Below, piece by piece: positions 6,804 to 15,085 of a stretch of 35,311 bases of DNA; the stretch's first letter is position 1, and every line of letters begins with the position of its first letter. The position numbers and the translations under genes were made by a program. Source of the stretch: Agromyces mediolanus (GTDB lineage Bacteria; Actinomycetota; Actinomycetes; Actinomycetales; Microbacteriaceae); assembly GCF_014648575.1 (NCBI RefSeq), contig NZ_BMRJ01000001.1, positions 197,266 to 232,576 on the forward strand, read 5' to 3'. Below the pieces are notes generated by a model. The model saw nothing but the letters and a program-made list of their open reading frames with translations, did no database searches and had not been told where the DNA came from.

Positions 6804-8530
6804 GCGGCTTCGACGTCGTCGAGGCGCCGATCGCCCGCCTCCGCGCCGCCCTCGAGTCCGGCGAGACCACCTCGGTCGAGCTGCTCGACGCCTACCTCGC
6901 CCGCATCGCCGCCTACGACGCCCCCGGCACCCCGACGGCGCTCAACGCGCTCGTCGTGATGAACCCGGCCGCCCGTGCCGACGCCGAGGCATCCGACGCC
7001 CGCCGCGCCCGCGGCGAGACGCTCAGTCCGCTCGACGGCATCCCGTACACCGCGAAGGACAGCTACCTCGCGCAGGGGCTCACCGCCGCGGCGGGCAGCC
7101 CGGCCTTCGAGCACCTCGTCGCGCAGCGCGACGCGTTCACCATCCAGCGGCTGCGCGACGCCGGCGCGGTGCTGATCGGCCTGACGAACATGCCGCCGAT
7201 GGCGAACGGCGGCATGCAGCGCGGCGTCTACGGCCGCGCCGAGAGCCCGTACAACGCCGAGTTCCTGACCGCCGCCTTCGGCTCGGGCTCGTCCAACGGC
7301 TCGGGCACGGCGACCGCGGCCTCCTTCGGGGCGTTCGGCCTCGGCGAGGAGACCTGGTCGAGCGGCCGGGGGCCGGCGACGAACAACGCCCTCTGCGCGT
7401 ACACGCCCTCCCGCGGCGTGATCTCGGTGCGCGGCAACTGGCCGCTCGTGCCGACGATGGACGTCGTCGTGCCGCACACCCGCACCATGGCCGACCTCTT
7501 CGAGCTGCTCGACGTGATCGTCGCCGACGACCCCGACACGCGCGGCGACTTCTGGCGCGCGCAGCCGTGGGTGCGCATTCCGGCGGCGTCCGAGGTGCGT
7601 CCCGCGTCGTACCCCGCCCTCCTGCCGAGCGACGCGGAGGCCGCCCGCGCCGGGCTCGCCGGCACGCGTATCGGCGTGCCCCGCATGTACGTCAACGCCG
7701 ACCCCGAGGCGGGCACGAACCCCGACGGCGGCATCGGCGGACCGACCGGCCAGCGCATCGAGACGCGCGCCTCGGTGATGGAGCTGTGGGAGGCCGCGCG
7801 CCGCGACCTCGAGGCCGCCGGCGCCGAGGTCGTGCTCGTCGACTTCCCCGTCGTCACGAACTACGAGGGCGACCGGCCCGGCGCACCGACCGTGAAGACC
7901 CGCGGTCTCGTCTCCGAGGCGTTCCTCCAGCGCGAGATCCTCGACCTCTCCGCCTGGGCCTGGGAGGACTTCCTGCAGGCGAACGGCGACCCCGCCCTCT
8001 CCACGCTCACCATCGTCGACGGCGCGCAGATCTTCCCGCACCCCGAGGGTGCGCTGCCCGACCGGGTCGACGGCTTCGACGACGACATCGCGGCGTACCC
8101 CGAGCAGGTGCGCGAGCACCCGTACGCGTCGTTCACGGAGATCCCCGAGCTCGAGTCGGGCGTCCGCGGGCTCGAGGAGACCCGCCGCATCGACCTCGAG
8201 GAGTGGATGGACGGCCTCGGCCTCGATGCGGTCGCGTTCCCGGCGGTCGCCGACGTCGGCCCCGCCGACATGGACGTGAACGAGGCCTCGGCCGAGCTGG
8301 GCTGGCGCAACGGCGTCTGGGTCGCGAACGGCAATCTCGTGCCGCGCCACCTCGGCATCCCGACGGTGACCGTGCCGATGGGCAGCATGGCCGACATCGG
8401 CATGCCGGTCGGCCTCACCCTCGCCGGGCGCGCCTACGACGACACCGCGCTGCTCGCGCTCGCCGCGGCCTTCGAGGCGACGGGCGACCGCCGCACCGAG
8501 CCGCCGCGCACCCCGCGTCTGGCGGGGTAG
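6800..8530 (+). CDS. Amidase signature family amidohydrolase
   Basis: This 576-residue amidase-signature enzyme has the Ser-cisSer-Lys triad region visible. The catalytic Lys is K86 in IPYTAKDSY, and the Gly/Ser-rich signature FGSGSSNGSGTATAASFGAFGLGEETWSS carries the serines. A late GIPTVTVPMG segment and a C-terminal PVGLTLAGRAYDD strand complete the fold. The ATG overlaps the agmatine deiminase stop by 4 bp. Because the deiminase product is N-carbamoylputrescine, this enzyme may cleave that carbamoyl amide. The classical enzyme for that step (AguB) is a nitrilase-superfamily protein, so the assignment is inference from context. Other amides remain possible. At 576 residues it is somewhat longer than the usual 450-500. 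Confidence 0.85.
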   Translation: MSGFDVVEAPIARLRAALESGETTSVELLDAYLARIAAYDAPGTPTALNALVVMNPAARADAEASDARRARGETLSPLDGIPYTAKDSYLAQGLTAAAGSPAFEHLVAQRDAFTIQRLRDAGAVLIGLTNMPPMANGGMQRGVYGRAESPYNAEFLTAAFGSGSSNGSGTATAASFGAFGLGEETWSSGRGPATNNALCAYTPSRGVISVRGNWPLVPTMDVVVPHTRTMADLFELLDVIVADDPDTRGDFWRAQPWVRIPAASEVRPASYPALLPSDAEAARAGLAGTRIGVPRMYVNADPEAGTNPDGGIGGPTGQRIETRASVMELWEAARRDLEAAGAEVVLVDFPVVTNYEGDRPGAPTVKTRGLVSEAFLQREILDLSAWAWEDFLQANGDPALSTLTIVDGAQIFPHPEGALPDRVDGFDDDIAAYPEQVREHPYASFTEIPELESGVRGLEETRRIDLEEWMDGLGLDAVAFPAVADVGPADMDVNEASAELGWRNGVWVANGNLVPRHLGIPTVTVPMGSMADIGMPVGLTLAGRAYDDTALLALAAAFEATGDRRTEPPRTPRLAG

Positions 8531-8579
8531 CGGCCGGGTAGCCCGGCGTCATCCGCGACCGCCGTGCGCCCGGCCTGCC

Positions 8580-8585
8580 TAGGCT
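8580..8585 (+). promoter_or_regulatory. Predicted -10 box (TAGGCT) for the quinone-reductase-like gene
   Basis: TAGGCT is followed by GGGCGC and then the ATG at 8592 (N6 spacing). The same hexamer at the same distance precedes several other starts in this window. Confidence 0.6.
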
Positions 8586-8591
8586 GGGCGC

Positions 8592-9536
8592 ATGGCTTTC
8601 GCGATCGAGTACGAGGAGTTCGGCGGACCCGAGGTGCTGCGGTACCGGGAGGTCCCGGCGGTCGAAGCGGGTCCCGGCGAGGTGGTCGTCTCCGTGCGCG
8701 CGATCGGGGTGAACCCGATCGACGCCAAGGTGCGCCGCGCGTTCCGGCCGAGCGGGCCGATCACGACGCCGCGCCGGCCGGGGGCGGATGCCTCGGGCGT
8801 CATCACCGCCGTCGGCGAGGGCGTGGCCGCCTGGCAGCCGGGCGACGAGGTCATCGTCGCCTGGGCCGCCCGCACCTACGCGAGCGAGGTCGCCGTGCAC
8901 GCCGCCCTGCTCACGCCGAAGCCCGCCGAGATCTCCTTCGAGCAGGCTGCGGCGCTCGGCATCCCGGTCGGAACCGCCCACCAGGCGCTCGTCTCCCTCG
9001 ACGTCTCCGCCGGCGAGACCGTGCTCGTGCACGCCGGCGCGGGAGCGGTCGGCCAGGCCGCCATCCAGCTCGCCCGCCGGGTCGGCGCCCGGGTCATCGC
9101 GACGGCGAGCGAACGCAATCACGAGCGGCTGCGCGAGCTGGGGGCCGAACCCGTGACGTACGGCGACGGGCTCGCCGAGCGCGTCCAGGCGCTCGCCCCC
9201 GGTGGCGTCGACGCCGCCCTCGACCTCGTCGGCACCGACGAGGCGATCGCCGTCTCGAAGCGCTTCGTGGGCGACCCGGACCGCATCGGCACCATCGTGC
9301 TCGGGCCCCAGGCGGCGGAACTCGGCATCCGGGCCTGGAGCGGCGGCAGCCCGATCCCGCTCACGCCGGAGGAGCTCGGCCTGCGCGCGGACGCCGTGCC
9401 GCTCGCCGCGCTGCTGCTCGCCGCCGGGCGCTTCGACGTCGAGATCGCGCAGCTGCTGCCCCTCTCGGAGGCCGCCGAGGCGCACCGGCTCAGCGAGACC
9501 GGGCACGTGCGCGGCAAGCTCATCCTCGTGCCGTAG
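8592..9536 (+). CDS. NADPH:quinone reductase-like medium-chain dehydrogenase (zinc-free)
   Basis: This 314-residue MDR-superfamily oxidoreductase has an N-terminal GroES-like domain (VRAIGVNPIDAKVR, RPGADASGVITAVGEGV, WQPGDEV). A Rossmann domain follows, with the nucleotide-binding turn HAGAGAVGQAAIQLA near residue 147 and a PLSEAAEAHRLSETGHVRGKLIL tail. The structural and catalytic zinc cysteines of alcohol dehydrogenases are missing, which places it with zeta-crystallin/quinone reductase-like enzymes. The substrate cannot be named. It is a single-gene unit: a leaderless-type promoter lies just upstream and a convergent hairpin region lies downstream. Codon use is like its neighbours. Confidence 0.85.
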   Translation: MAFAIEYEEFGGPEVLRYREVPAVEAGPGEVVVSVRAIGVNPIDAKVRRAFRPSGPITTPRRPGADASGVITAVGEGVAAWQPGDEVIVAWAARTYASEVAVHAALLTPKPAEISFEQAAALGIPVGTAHQALVSLDVSAGETVLVHAGAGAVGQAAIQLARRVGARVIATASERNHERLRELGAEPVTYGDGLAERVQALAPGGVDAALDLVGTDEAIAVSKRFVGDPDRIGTIVLGPQAAELGIRAWSGGSPIPLTPEELGLRADAVPLAALLLAAGRFDVEIAQLLPLSEAAEAHRLSETGHVRGKLILVP

Positions 9537-9557
9537 CGCGCCCGGTCCGCTCGCGAC

Positions 9558-9606
9558 GTCGCGCGAATCGCCACCGCCCGGCACCGGCGCGCGCCGTTCG
9601 CGCGAC
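9558..9606. terminator. Inverted repeat between convergent genes, possible bidirectional terminator
   Basis: GTCGCGCGAA (9558-9567) and TTCGCGCGAC (9597-9606) are perfect complements around a 29-nt GC-rich loop that can itself fold. The element lies between the stop codons of the quinone-reductase-like and alpha/beta hydrolase genes. There is no T-run, as is common in high-GC actinobacteria. Confidence 0.45.
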
Positions 9607-9614
9607 CGCGCAGC

Positions 9615-10343
9615 TCAGGCGAGCCGCGGGCGGACGAAGTCGGCGACGAGCGGGGCGAGTTCCGCCGCGATCTCGGCTGGCGCGCGCTTCCTGCCCTTCA
9701 CCTCGAAGGAGTGCCCGGCGCCGTCGAGCCACTCGAGCACGGCCGTCGGGCCGATGCGGGCGACGACCTCGTCGAGCTCGGAGTTCGGCGTCGCGAAGGG
9801 GTCGTTCGTGCCCTGCAGGAACAGCATCGGCGTCGTCACGCCGTACAGATGCGCGTCGCGGAGCTGGCCCGCCTTGCCCGGCGCGTGCAACGGATAGCCG
9901 AGGTAGACGAGCCCGTCGACCGGCATCCCCTCGGCGACCGCCATCGAGGCCATGCGGCCGCCGTACGACTTGCCGGCCGCCCAGATCCGCTCCTCGGCGG
10001 CACCGGCCTCGGCGGCGAGCTCGCGCGCCGTGTCGACCGCCGCCCGCCATGCGGCGATCGCCGCGGCGGGCCGTCCGGGCATCCGCCGTCCGGCCTCGAC
10101 GTACGCGAAGTTGAAGCGCAGGGTCGCGAAGCCGAGGCGGGTGAGCGCCCGGGTGAAGCCCGACATGAACGGATGCGCCATGCCGGCGCCGGCGCCGTGC
10201 GCGACGACGACCGTGGCGAGCGCGTCGTCCGGTCGCGTCGCGACCGCCGTGACCGGGGTCCCGTCGACGTCGATCCGCAGTTCGTGCTCGGCGACGGAGG
10301 TCTCGGTCGACTGCGGCCCCGGCTCGGGCTCCTGCTCGGTCAT
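9615..10343 (-). CDS. Alpha/beta hydrolase, KANL3/Tex30-like (dienelactone hydrolase superfamily)
   Basis: This 242-residue soluble hydrolase reads VVVAHGAGAGMAHPFM (oxyanion region), LGFATLRFNFAYVEAGRRMPG, the nucleophile S126 in GKSYGGRMAS, acid D181 in LFLQGTNDPF and the histidine H211 in GAGHSFEVK. That is the pattern of KANL3/Tex30-type hydrolases of unknown substrate. The catalytic triad appears complete. The ATG at 10341-10343 has AGGAG about 7 nt upstream. The next gene upstream on the same strand ends 37 bp away, so the two may share a transcript, although this gene has its own good ribosome site. Confidence 0.85.
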   Translation of the reverse strand: MTEQEPEPGPQSTETSVAEHELRIDVDGTPVTAVATRPDDALATVVVAHGAGAGMAHPFMSGFTRALTRLGFATLRFNFAYVEAGRRMPGRPAAAIAAWRAAVDTARELAAEAGAAEERIWAAGKSYGGRMASMAVAEGMPVDGLVYLGYPLHAPGKAGQLRDAHLYGVTTPMLFLQGTNDPFATPNSELDEVVARIGPTAVLEWLDGAGHSFEVKGRKRAPAEIAAELAPLVADFVRPRLA

Positions 10344-10380
10344 CTCGGCTCCTCTCGCGGTGCGGGGACGGTCATGGGGC

Positions 10381-11496
10381 TCACGGGTTGAGCGCGTCGA
10401 AGAAGGCGCCCGCGTCCGCGATCACCTCGCCGCCGGCGTCGCGCAGCTCGCCGAGGGAGGCGAGCAGTTCGCCGGCGCCGCCCGCGAGCTCGATGAGCTG
10501 GGCGAGCTCGGCCGTGAGCTCGCCGAGCGCGGCCAGCGTCTCGCCGTTCGAAGCGCCCGGCGCGTTCGCGGCCTCGGCGGCCTCGAGCTTCAGCTTCGCC
10601 GCCCACTCCCGCTCGACGCCGAACACGACGGCGTACGGCAGGAGTCGTTCGTGCAGGTGGAAGCGCACCAGGGCGTCGCCGCCGGGGGCGTTCAGCTCGC
10701 CGCCCGCCGCAGGTGCCGCCGCCGGGGCGCCGTCCGCCGACTCCGGCACGAGCGGCGCGCCGCGCGGCGACTGCAGCTCCCGCAGGCGATCCGTCTCCAC
10801 GGCCCGGAGGTACTGGCGCAGCCCGTCGAGGTGCTCCCGCTTCGGACGCGCAGCGGGCAGGTACTTCCGCCACGACGCGGGGGTGATGATCACGGTGAGG
10901 ATCGTCGCCGTCGTCGCGACGAGCGTCACGCAGAGCGCGAGCCAGTCGTTCGCGACGAGGGTGAAGACGATGAGCACCGCCTCGGAGAGCATTCCGAGGT
11001 AGGCGAGCACCGTGAGCGTCGTGCCCGGCCAGCTGATGCGGCGGGTGGCGACGAGCCCCTCGCGGGCGAGCGAGTCCTCCGTGAAGCGCAGCAGCGCCTT
11101 GATCCGCAGGCCGAGGGCGCGGCGCTCGGCGGAGAACCGGCGCAGCCGTCCCGGCACGTGGTCGGGGCCGACGAGCGCCTCGAGCACGGCGTACTCCTCG
11201 GGCGTGAAGCGGGCGCCGGGCACGATGACGACGCCGATCGGCGCCCGGTCGCCGGCCGAGGCATCCGCCACCAGCCGGATCTTGCGCCGAACCGCCAGAT
11301 CGATCAGTGCCGCCGGCACCGCGCGGCGGTCGGCGTCGGCGAGGAGCGCGTCGCGGAGCACCGTCGACGCGCGGTCGGGCAGGTACTGCACGACCGGCGA
11401 GACCGCCGGCTGCCTGGAGACCAGTCGCACCGCGACGCCGAACGCCAGGATGACGATCGCCGGCACGAGCGCGACGGAGACGACGAGGGGCAGCAC
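10381..11496 (-). CDS. DUF2207-type membrane protein lacking the extracellular domain
   Basis: This 371-residue protein has one membrane helix at residues 2-25 and a pair near 160-205 (GTTLTVLAYLGMLSEAVLIVFTLV, then LALCVTLVATTATILTVII). The cytosolic parts match the C-terminal half of DUF2207/YciQ proteins: RDALLADADRRAVPAALIDLAVRRKIRL, a winged-helix-like stretch, then KREHLDGLRQYLRAVETDRLRELQSP and HERLLPYAVVFGVEREWAAKL. Full DUF2207 proteins carry a large extracytoplasmic N-terminal domain, which is absent here, so this is a shortened architecture. The function is unknown. GTG at 11494-11496 is taken as start because TAGACT lies exactly 6 nt before it. Confidence 0.75.
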   Translation of the reverse strand: MLPLVVSVALVPAIVILAFGVAVRLVSRQPAVSPVVQYLPDRASTVLRDALLADADRRAVPAALIDLAVRRKIRLVADASAGDRAPIGVVIVPGARFTPEEYAVLEALVGPDHVPGRLRRFSAERRALGLRIKALLRFTEDSLAREGLVATRRISWPGTTLTVLAYLGMLSEAVLIVFTLVANDWLALCVTLVATTATILTVIITPASWRKYLPAARPKREHLDGLRQYLRAVETDRLRELQSPRGAPLVPESADGAPAAAPAAGGELNAPGGDALVRFHLHERLLPYAVVFGVEREWAAKLKLEAAEAANAPGASNGETLAALGELTAELAQLIELAGGAGELLASLGELRDAGGEVIADAGAFFDALNP

Positions 11497-11502
11497 GGGC
11501 TC

Positions 11503-11508
11503 AGTCTA
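11503..11508 (-). promoter_or_regulatory. Predicted -10 box (TAGACT) for the DUF2207-type gene
   Basis: On the minus strand TAGACT is followed by GAGCCC and the GTG start (N6). The box sits in the 45-bp gap downstream of the large fusion gene, giving the DUF2207-type gene its own promoter. Confidence 0.55.
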
Positions 11509-11541
11509 GGGATGACGCGGGTCGGGCGACGTCGCGGCGCG

Positions 11542-14463
11542 TCACCAACCCTCCGCGAGCACCCGGTCGAGCATCGCGACGAAGAAGTCGCAGCTCTCCC
11601 TGGTGATGACGAGCGGCGGCTTCGTCTTCAGCACGTTCTGGTGGTCGCCGGTCGGCTGCATCACGACGCCGAGCTCGAGCAGGCGGTCGCAGATCGCCGC
11701 GGTCTCCTCGGTCGCGGGCTCGAGGGTCTCGCGGTCGCGCACGAACTCGACGCCGAGGTAGAGGCCGAGCCCGTGCACGGTGCCGATGAGCGGATGCCGG
11801 GTCTGCAACTCCTCGAGGAGCCCCTTGAGGTACGCGCCGGTCTCGGCCGCGTGCTGCTGCAGCCCCTCCTCGGCGTAGCCGTCGAGCACGGCGAGGCCGG
11901 CGACCGAGGACGCCGGGCTGCCGCCCGTGGAGCTGAAGAAGTAGCCCTGCGTGCGGAACCGCGCCGCGATCTCGCGGCTCGTGATGACGGCGCCGAGGGG
12001 GTGGCCGTTGCCCATCGCCTTCGCGACGGCGACGACGTCGGGCACCACGCCCTGCTGCTCGAAGCCCCAGAACCACTCGCCGAGCCGCCCGTAGCCGGCC
12101 TGCACCTCGTCGGCGATCGCGAGGCCGCCCTCGGCGCGCACGGCGGCGTAGACCTCGGCGAGGTAGCCGTCGGGCAGCGGGATACCGCCGGCGTTGCCGG
12201 TGAAAGTCTCGGCGATGAACGCGGCGGGCGGGCGGCCCGCGGCGGCGAGCTCGCGGATCGCGGCGGCGGCCTCCGGGGCGTAGCGGGCGGCGTCGGCGCC
12301 GCGGTAGCGCCCGCGGTAGGGGTTCGGCGCCTCGATCGGGTGCACCCAGTCCGGGCGGGTGGCGAGCGCGTTCGGGTTGTCGGCGATCGAGGTCGAGACG
12401 GCATCCGAGCCGTACGTCCAGCCGTGGTACGACTCGAGGACGCTCACGACGTCGCGCCGGCCGGTCGCGGCGAGGGCGACGCGGATGGCGAGGTCGGCGG
12501 CCTCGGATCCCGAGTTCACGAGGAACACGGTGTCGAGCGGCTCGGGGAGGAGCGCGGCGAGCCGTTCGGAGAACTCCACGACCGCCGCGTAGTGGAAGCG
12601 CGAGTTCGTGTTCAGCCGGCGGAGCTGCCGGGCGACGGCGTCGGCGACGCCCGGGTGCCCGTGCCCGAGCGGCGTGACGTTGTTCACCATGTCGAGGTAG
12701 ACGCGGCCGTCGGTGCCGACGAGGTGTTCGCGCCAGCCGCGTTCGATCTGCGGCGGGGCGTCGTAGTAGTGCTCCTGCACCTCGGCGAAGGAGGCCTCGC
12801 GGCGGGCGAGCAGGGACGGGGCGGTGCGTGCGCCCGGTGCGGTCGCGGACGGAGCGGCCGGGTCGGCGAGCCCGAGCATCGGCGCGGGGTCGTCGGTGAC
12901 GGCGAGCCAGCCCGTGGCGTACTCGGGGCGCACGAGGTGCGGCGCGTCGGGGCGGCCGAGGCGGGCGCGCACGCGGGTGCGCGCGGGCGCGATCCACTCG
13001 CCGTCGGCCTCCTGCAGCGCACCGTCGAGGATCAGATGCTCGGATGCCTCGAGGCGGGTCTGCTCGGCGAACCAGACGTCGACGCCGAGCGGGATCGTCG
13101 CGGCCGACTCCGCCGAGCGGCGGGTGCTCGCGGTCAGCCGCGGGACGGCGCGCGGCAGCCAGGCGGCGGACGCCCCGGCGTCGAGGGCGCGGGCGGCGAG
13201 CCGCTCCTCGAGCTCCGCACCGTCGAGCCAGGCGCCGCCGTCGACGTCGTCGGCGAACACGGAGACGTGGAGCCGCGCGACGCCGGGGCGCTCGCTCGCC
13301 GCGGTCACCGCGGTCACCGCGGTCGCCGTGGCGGCCGCGCCGCCGCCGTCCTCGGCGAGGGCGTCGGCGATGACGGCCGTCATGACCGCGAGGGGCACCG
13401 AGCTCGCCCGCTCGAAGATGCGCCACTCCCGGGCGATGCCTGCGGCCGCGTACGCGTTCTCGCCGCCGTCGAGCTGCACCTGGTGCTCGCCGCTCACGAC
13501 GAGCACCGCGGCCCGCAGCACCACGATCGGCCAGATCGCGGCGATCTCGGCCTCGCTGAGCGGGCGGCGGGCGTGGAAGGCGCGCACGGCGGGCAGCACC
13601 GACACGGGCTCCGCCCCGTCGTGGTGCAGCACCGAGGAGATCGAGATCGCGAGCTCGGCGACCGCCCAGCTGCGGGTCACGTCGCCGAAGTCGATCATGC
13701 CGTCGGGGCGGCGGATGCCGCGCTCGGTGCGGCACACGACGTTGTCGTCGGTGAGGTCGAGATGCACGGCCTGCATCGGCAGCGCGTCGGCGAGCGGCGC
13801 GAGCGCCGCCCAGGCCTCCGCGGTCGCGTCGTCGACGAGGGCGCGCCGCGAGGCATCCGGGTGGTGGGCCGCGAGGAGCGCGACGACGCGATCCGCGACC
13901 CGCGGGTCCCACTGCAGCACCCGGTCGAGGCCGGGGTGGTCGAAGTCCGCGAGGGCGAGCACCGAACTCGCGGCGAGTTCGCCGAGCCCGGCGACGACCG
14001 CGGGGGAGAGGTACGCGTCACCCGTGAGCGTGCCGCCCTCGAGGAAGCGCAGCAGGCGGAGATCGAGGGCGCCCTCGCTCGTCTCGGCGCGGACGTGCAG
14101 CGGAGCGCCCTCCGCGTTGCGCAGCGTCGTCGCGATGCGGAGGGCCGGGGATGCCTCGGCGATCCGGGCCGCGGCCGCGTCCTGGGCGGCGAGCTCCTCC
14201 GCGCCGAAGGCGGGGTTCGTGATCTTCACGACGCCGATCGGGGTGCCGGTCGAGGCATCCGTCGAGCCGTCGCCGGCGGCGCGGGCGAGGAAGTTCTGGT
14301 CCTGCTGGCTGCCGAGCGGCTCGAGTGCGAGCTCGAGCCCCCAGTGCTCCCGGGCGATGGCCGCGACCTCGGCGGCGGGCAGGTTCGGGGCGGGGAGTTC
14401 GCCGGCGCTGAAGAAGTCGAAGCCGCGGGGCGCGTCGGGCATGGGGTCGTTCGTCCGTTCCAT
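11542..14463 (-). CDS. Fusion of APH-type kinase and class III PLP enzyme (candidate amino-alcohol kinase/phospho-lyase)
   Basis: This 973-residue protein begins with an aminoglycoside-phosphotransferase-like kinase at residues 15-360: catalytic HLDLTDDN near 232 and metal-binding MIDFGD. The C-terminal 430 residues are a class III aminotransferase fold with VNSGSEAADLAIR, ESYHGWTYG, the PLP-contacting IADEVQAGYGRLG and the Schiff-base K815 in AKAMGNGHPLGA. Human relatives of the halves are hydroxylysine kinase (AGPHD1/HYKK) and the phospho-lyases AGXT2L1/AGXT2L2, so phosphorylation then PLP-dependent elimination of an amino alcohol is likely; the substrate is not determined. The centre (about 380-540) looks like a decayed M23-peptidase-like domain. 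The start lies one base after the preceding gene's stop and has no clear ribosome site; M8 is an alternative start. Confidence 0.85.
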   Translation of the reverse strand: MERTNDPMPDAPRGFDFFSAGELPAPNLPAAEVAAIAREHWGLELALEPLGSQQDQNFLARAAGDGSTDASTGTPIGVVKITNPAFGAEELAAQDAAAARIAEASPALRIATTLRNAEGAPLHVRAETSEGALDLRLLRFLEGGTLTGDAYLSPAVVAGLGELAASSVLALADFDHPGLDRVLQWDPRVADRVVALLAAHHPDASRRALVDDATAEAWAALAPLADALPMQAVHLDLTDDNVVCRTERGIRRPDGMIDFGDVTRSWAVAELAISISSVLHHDGAEPVSVLPAVRAFHARRPLSEAEIAAIWPIVVLRAAVLVVSGEHQVQLDGGENAYAAAGIAREWRIFERASSVPLAVMTAVIADALAEDGGGAAATATAVTAVTAASERPGVARLHVSVFADDVDGGAWLDGAELEERLAARALDAGASAAWLPRAVPRLTASTRRSAESAATIPLGVDVWFAEQTRLEASEHLILDGALQEADGEWIAPARTRVRARLGRPDAPHLVRPEYATGWLAVTDDPAPMLGLADPAAPSATAPGARTAPSLLARREASFAEVQEHYYDAPPQIERGWREHLVGTDGRVYLDMVNNVTPLGHGHPGVADAVARQLRRLNTNSRFHYAAVVEFSERLAALLPEPLDTVFLVNSGSEAADLAIRVALAATGRRDVVSVLESYHGWTYGSDAVSTSIADNPNALATRPDWVHPIEAPNPYRGRYRGADAARYAPEAAAAIRELAAAGRPPAAFIAETFTGNAGGIPLPDGYLAEVYAAVRAEGGLAIADEVQAGYGRLGEWFWGFEQQGVVPDVVAVAKAMGNGHPLGAVITSREIAARFRTQGYFFSSTGGSPASSVAGLAVLDGYAEEGLQQHAAETGAYLKGLLEELQTRHPLIGTVHGLGLYLGVEFVRDRETLEPATEETAAICDRLLELGVVMQPTGDHQNVLKTKPPLVITRESCDFFVAMLDRVLAEGW

Positions 14464-14464
14464 G

Positions 14465-15007
14465 TCAGTGGATGAGGGCTTTCGCGACGATGATCACGAC
14501 GCCGAACGCGGCGGTCGTGAGCGAACCGAGCACGCGGATGGGCCACGGGGCGCCCCGGCGCTGGAAGGCGATGAAGCCGAGCACGGCGAGTACCGCGACG
14601 CACGTCCACAGGGCGACCCAGATCGTGGCCCGGTCGTCGATGACGCGGGCGGTGCCGAGCAGCAGGATGCTCGAGGGGATGAGGGCCGACAGCAGCAGGC
14701 CGAGCGAACGCCGGAACGCGGCGCGGAACGACTCCCGGATGCCGACGATGCGGTCGTGCGCGAGGCCGTGCCCGGCGACCGTGCCGGCGTAGAGGTGGGC
14801 GAGCCAGAACACGACGACCGTGATCATGACGGTCGCGAAGACGGTGAACGAGGTCGCCCCGTGCACCCCGGACACGGCGATCAGGCCGGCGACGAGGATG
14901 ACGCCGTAGACGGCCTCCTCGGTGGCGAAGCTCGCGCGCAGGATGCGGCTCGTCGGCGACTCCGGGGTCGGCCGGCCGGCGGCGGGAGCGGGCGTCGATG
15001 CGGGCAC
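14465..15007 (-). CDS. Small polytopic membrane protein, function unknown
   Basis: This 180-residue protein has a Pro/Ala-rich N-terminal tail (about 25 residues) and about five predicted membrane helices: AVYGVILVAGLIAVSG, FTVFATVMITVVVFWLAHLYAG, LGLLLSALIPSSILLLG, IWVALWTCVAVLAVLGFIAF and LTTAAFGVVIIVAKALI. FATEEAVYG before helix 1 and WLAHLYAGTVAGHGL after helix 2 carry charged and polar residues that look conserved in character. I do not recognise the family. The stop is one base from the start of the kinase/PLP fusion, so the two are one transcription unit. That hints at, but does not prove, a transport role for the same substrate. GTG at 15005-15007 is the start, with TAGGCT 6 nt upstream. 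Confidence 0.7.
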   Translation of the reverse strand: MPASTPAPAAGRPTPESPTSRILRASFATEEAVYGVILVAGLIAVSGVHGATSFTVFATVMITVVVFWLAHLYAGTVAGHGLAHDRIVGIRESFRAAFRRSLGLLLSALIPSSILLLGTARVIDDRATIWVALWTCVAVLAVLGFIAFQRRGAPWPIRVLGSLTTAAFGVVIIVAKALIH

Positions 15008-15013
15008 GCTGCC

Positions 15014-15019
15014 AGCCTA
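15014..15019 (-). promoter_or_regulatory. Predicted -10 box (TAGGCT) for the membrane protein and kinase/PLP fusion operon
   Basis: TAGGCT-GGCAGC-GTG on the minus strand, N6 spacing, no Shine-Dalgarno. This is the only candidate promoter seen for the two-gene unit 15007-11542. Confidence 0.6.
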
Positions 15020-15072
15020 GGGCTCCGGCGGCGACGCGCCGATGTGCTCCGGAGGATGTCGGAGGCCGCGCG

Positions 15073-15078
15073 TACCGT
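15073..15078 (+). promoter_or_regulatory. Predicted -10 box (TACCGT) for the zinc-ribbon gene
   Basis: TACCGT lies 7 nt before the ATG at 15086. There is no ribosome-binding sequence in between, so a leaderless start is likely. Confidence 0.45.
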
Positions 15079-15085
15079 GTGTGCC

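Noticed and set aside
9952..14475. A 1507-codon open frame on the plus strand opposite the kinase/PLP fusion
   Set aside because: Low-complexity Arg/Gly/Asp-rich translation with no motifs, antisense to a gene with clear catalytic residues.
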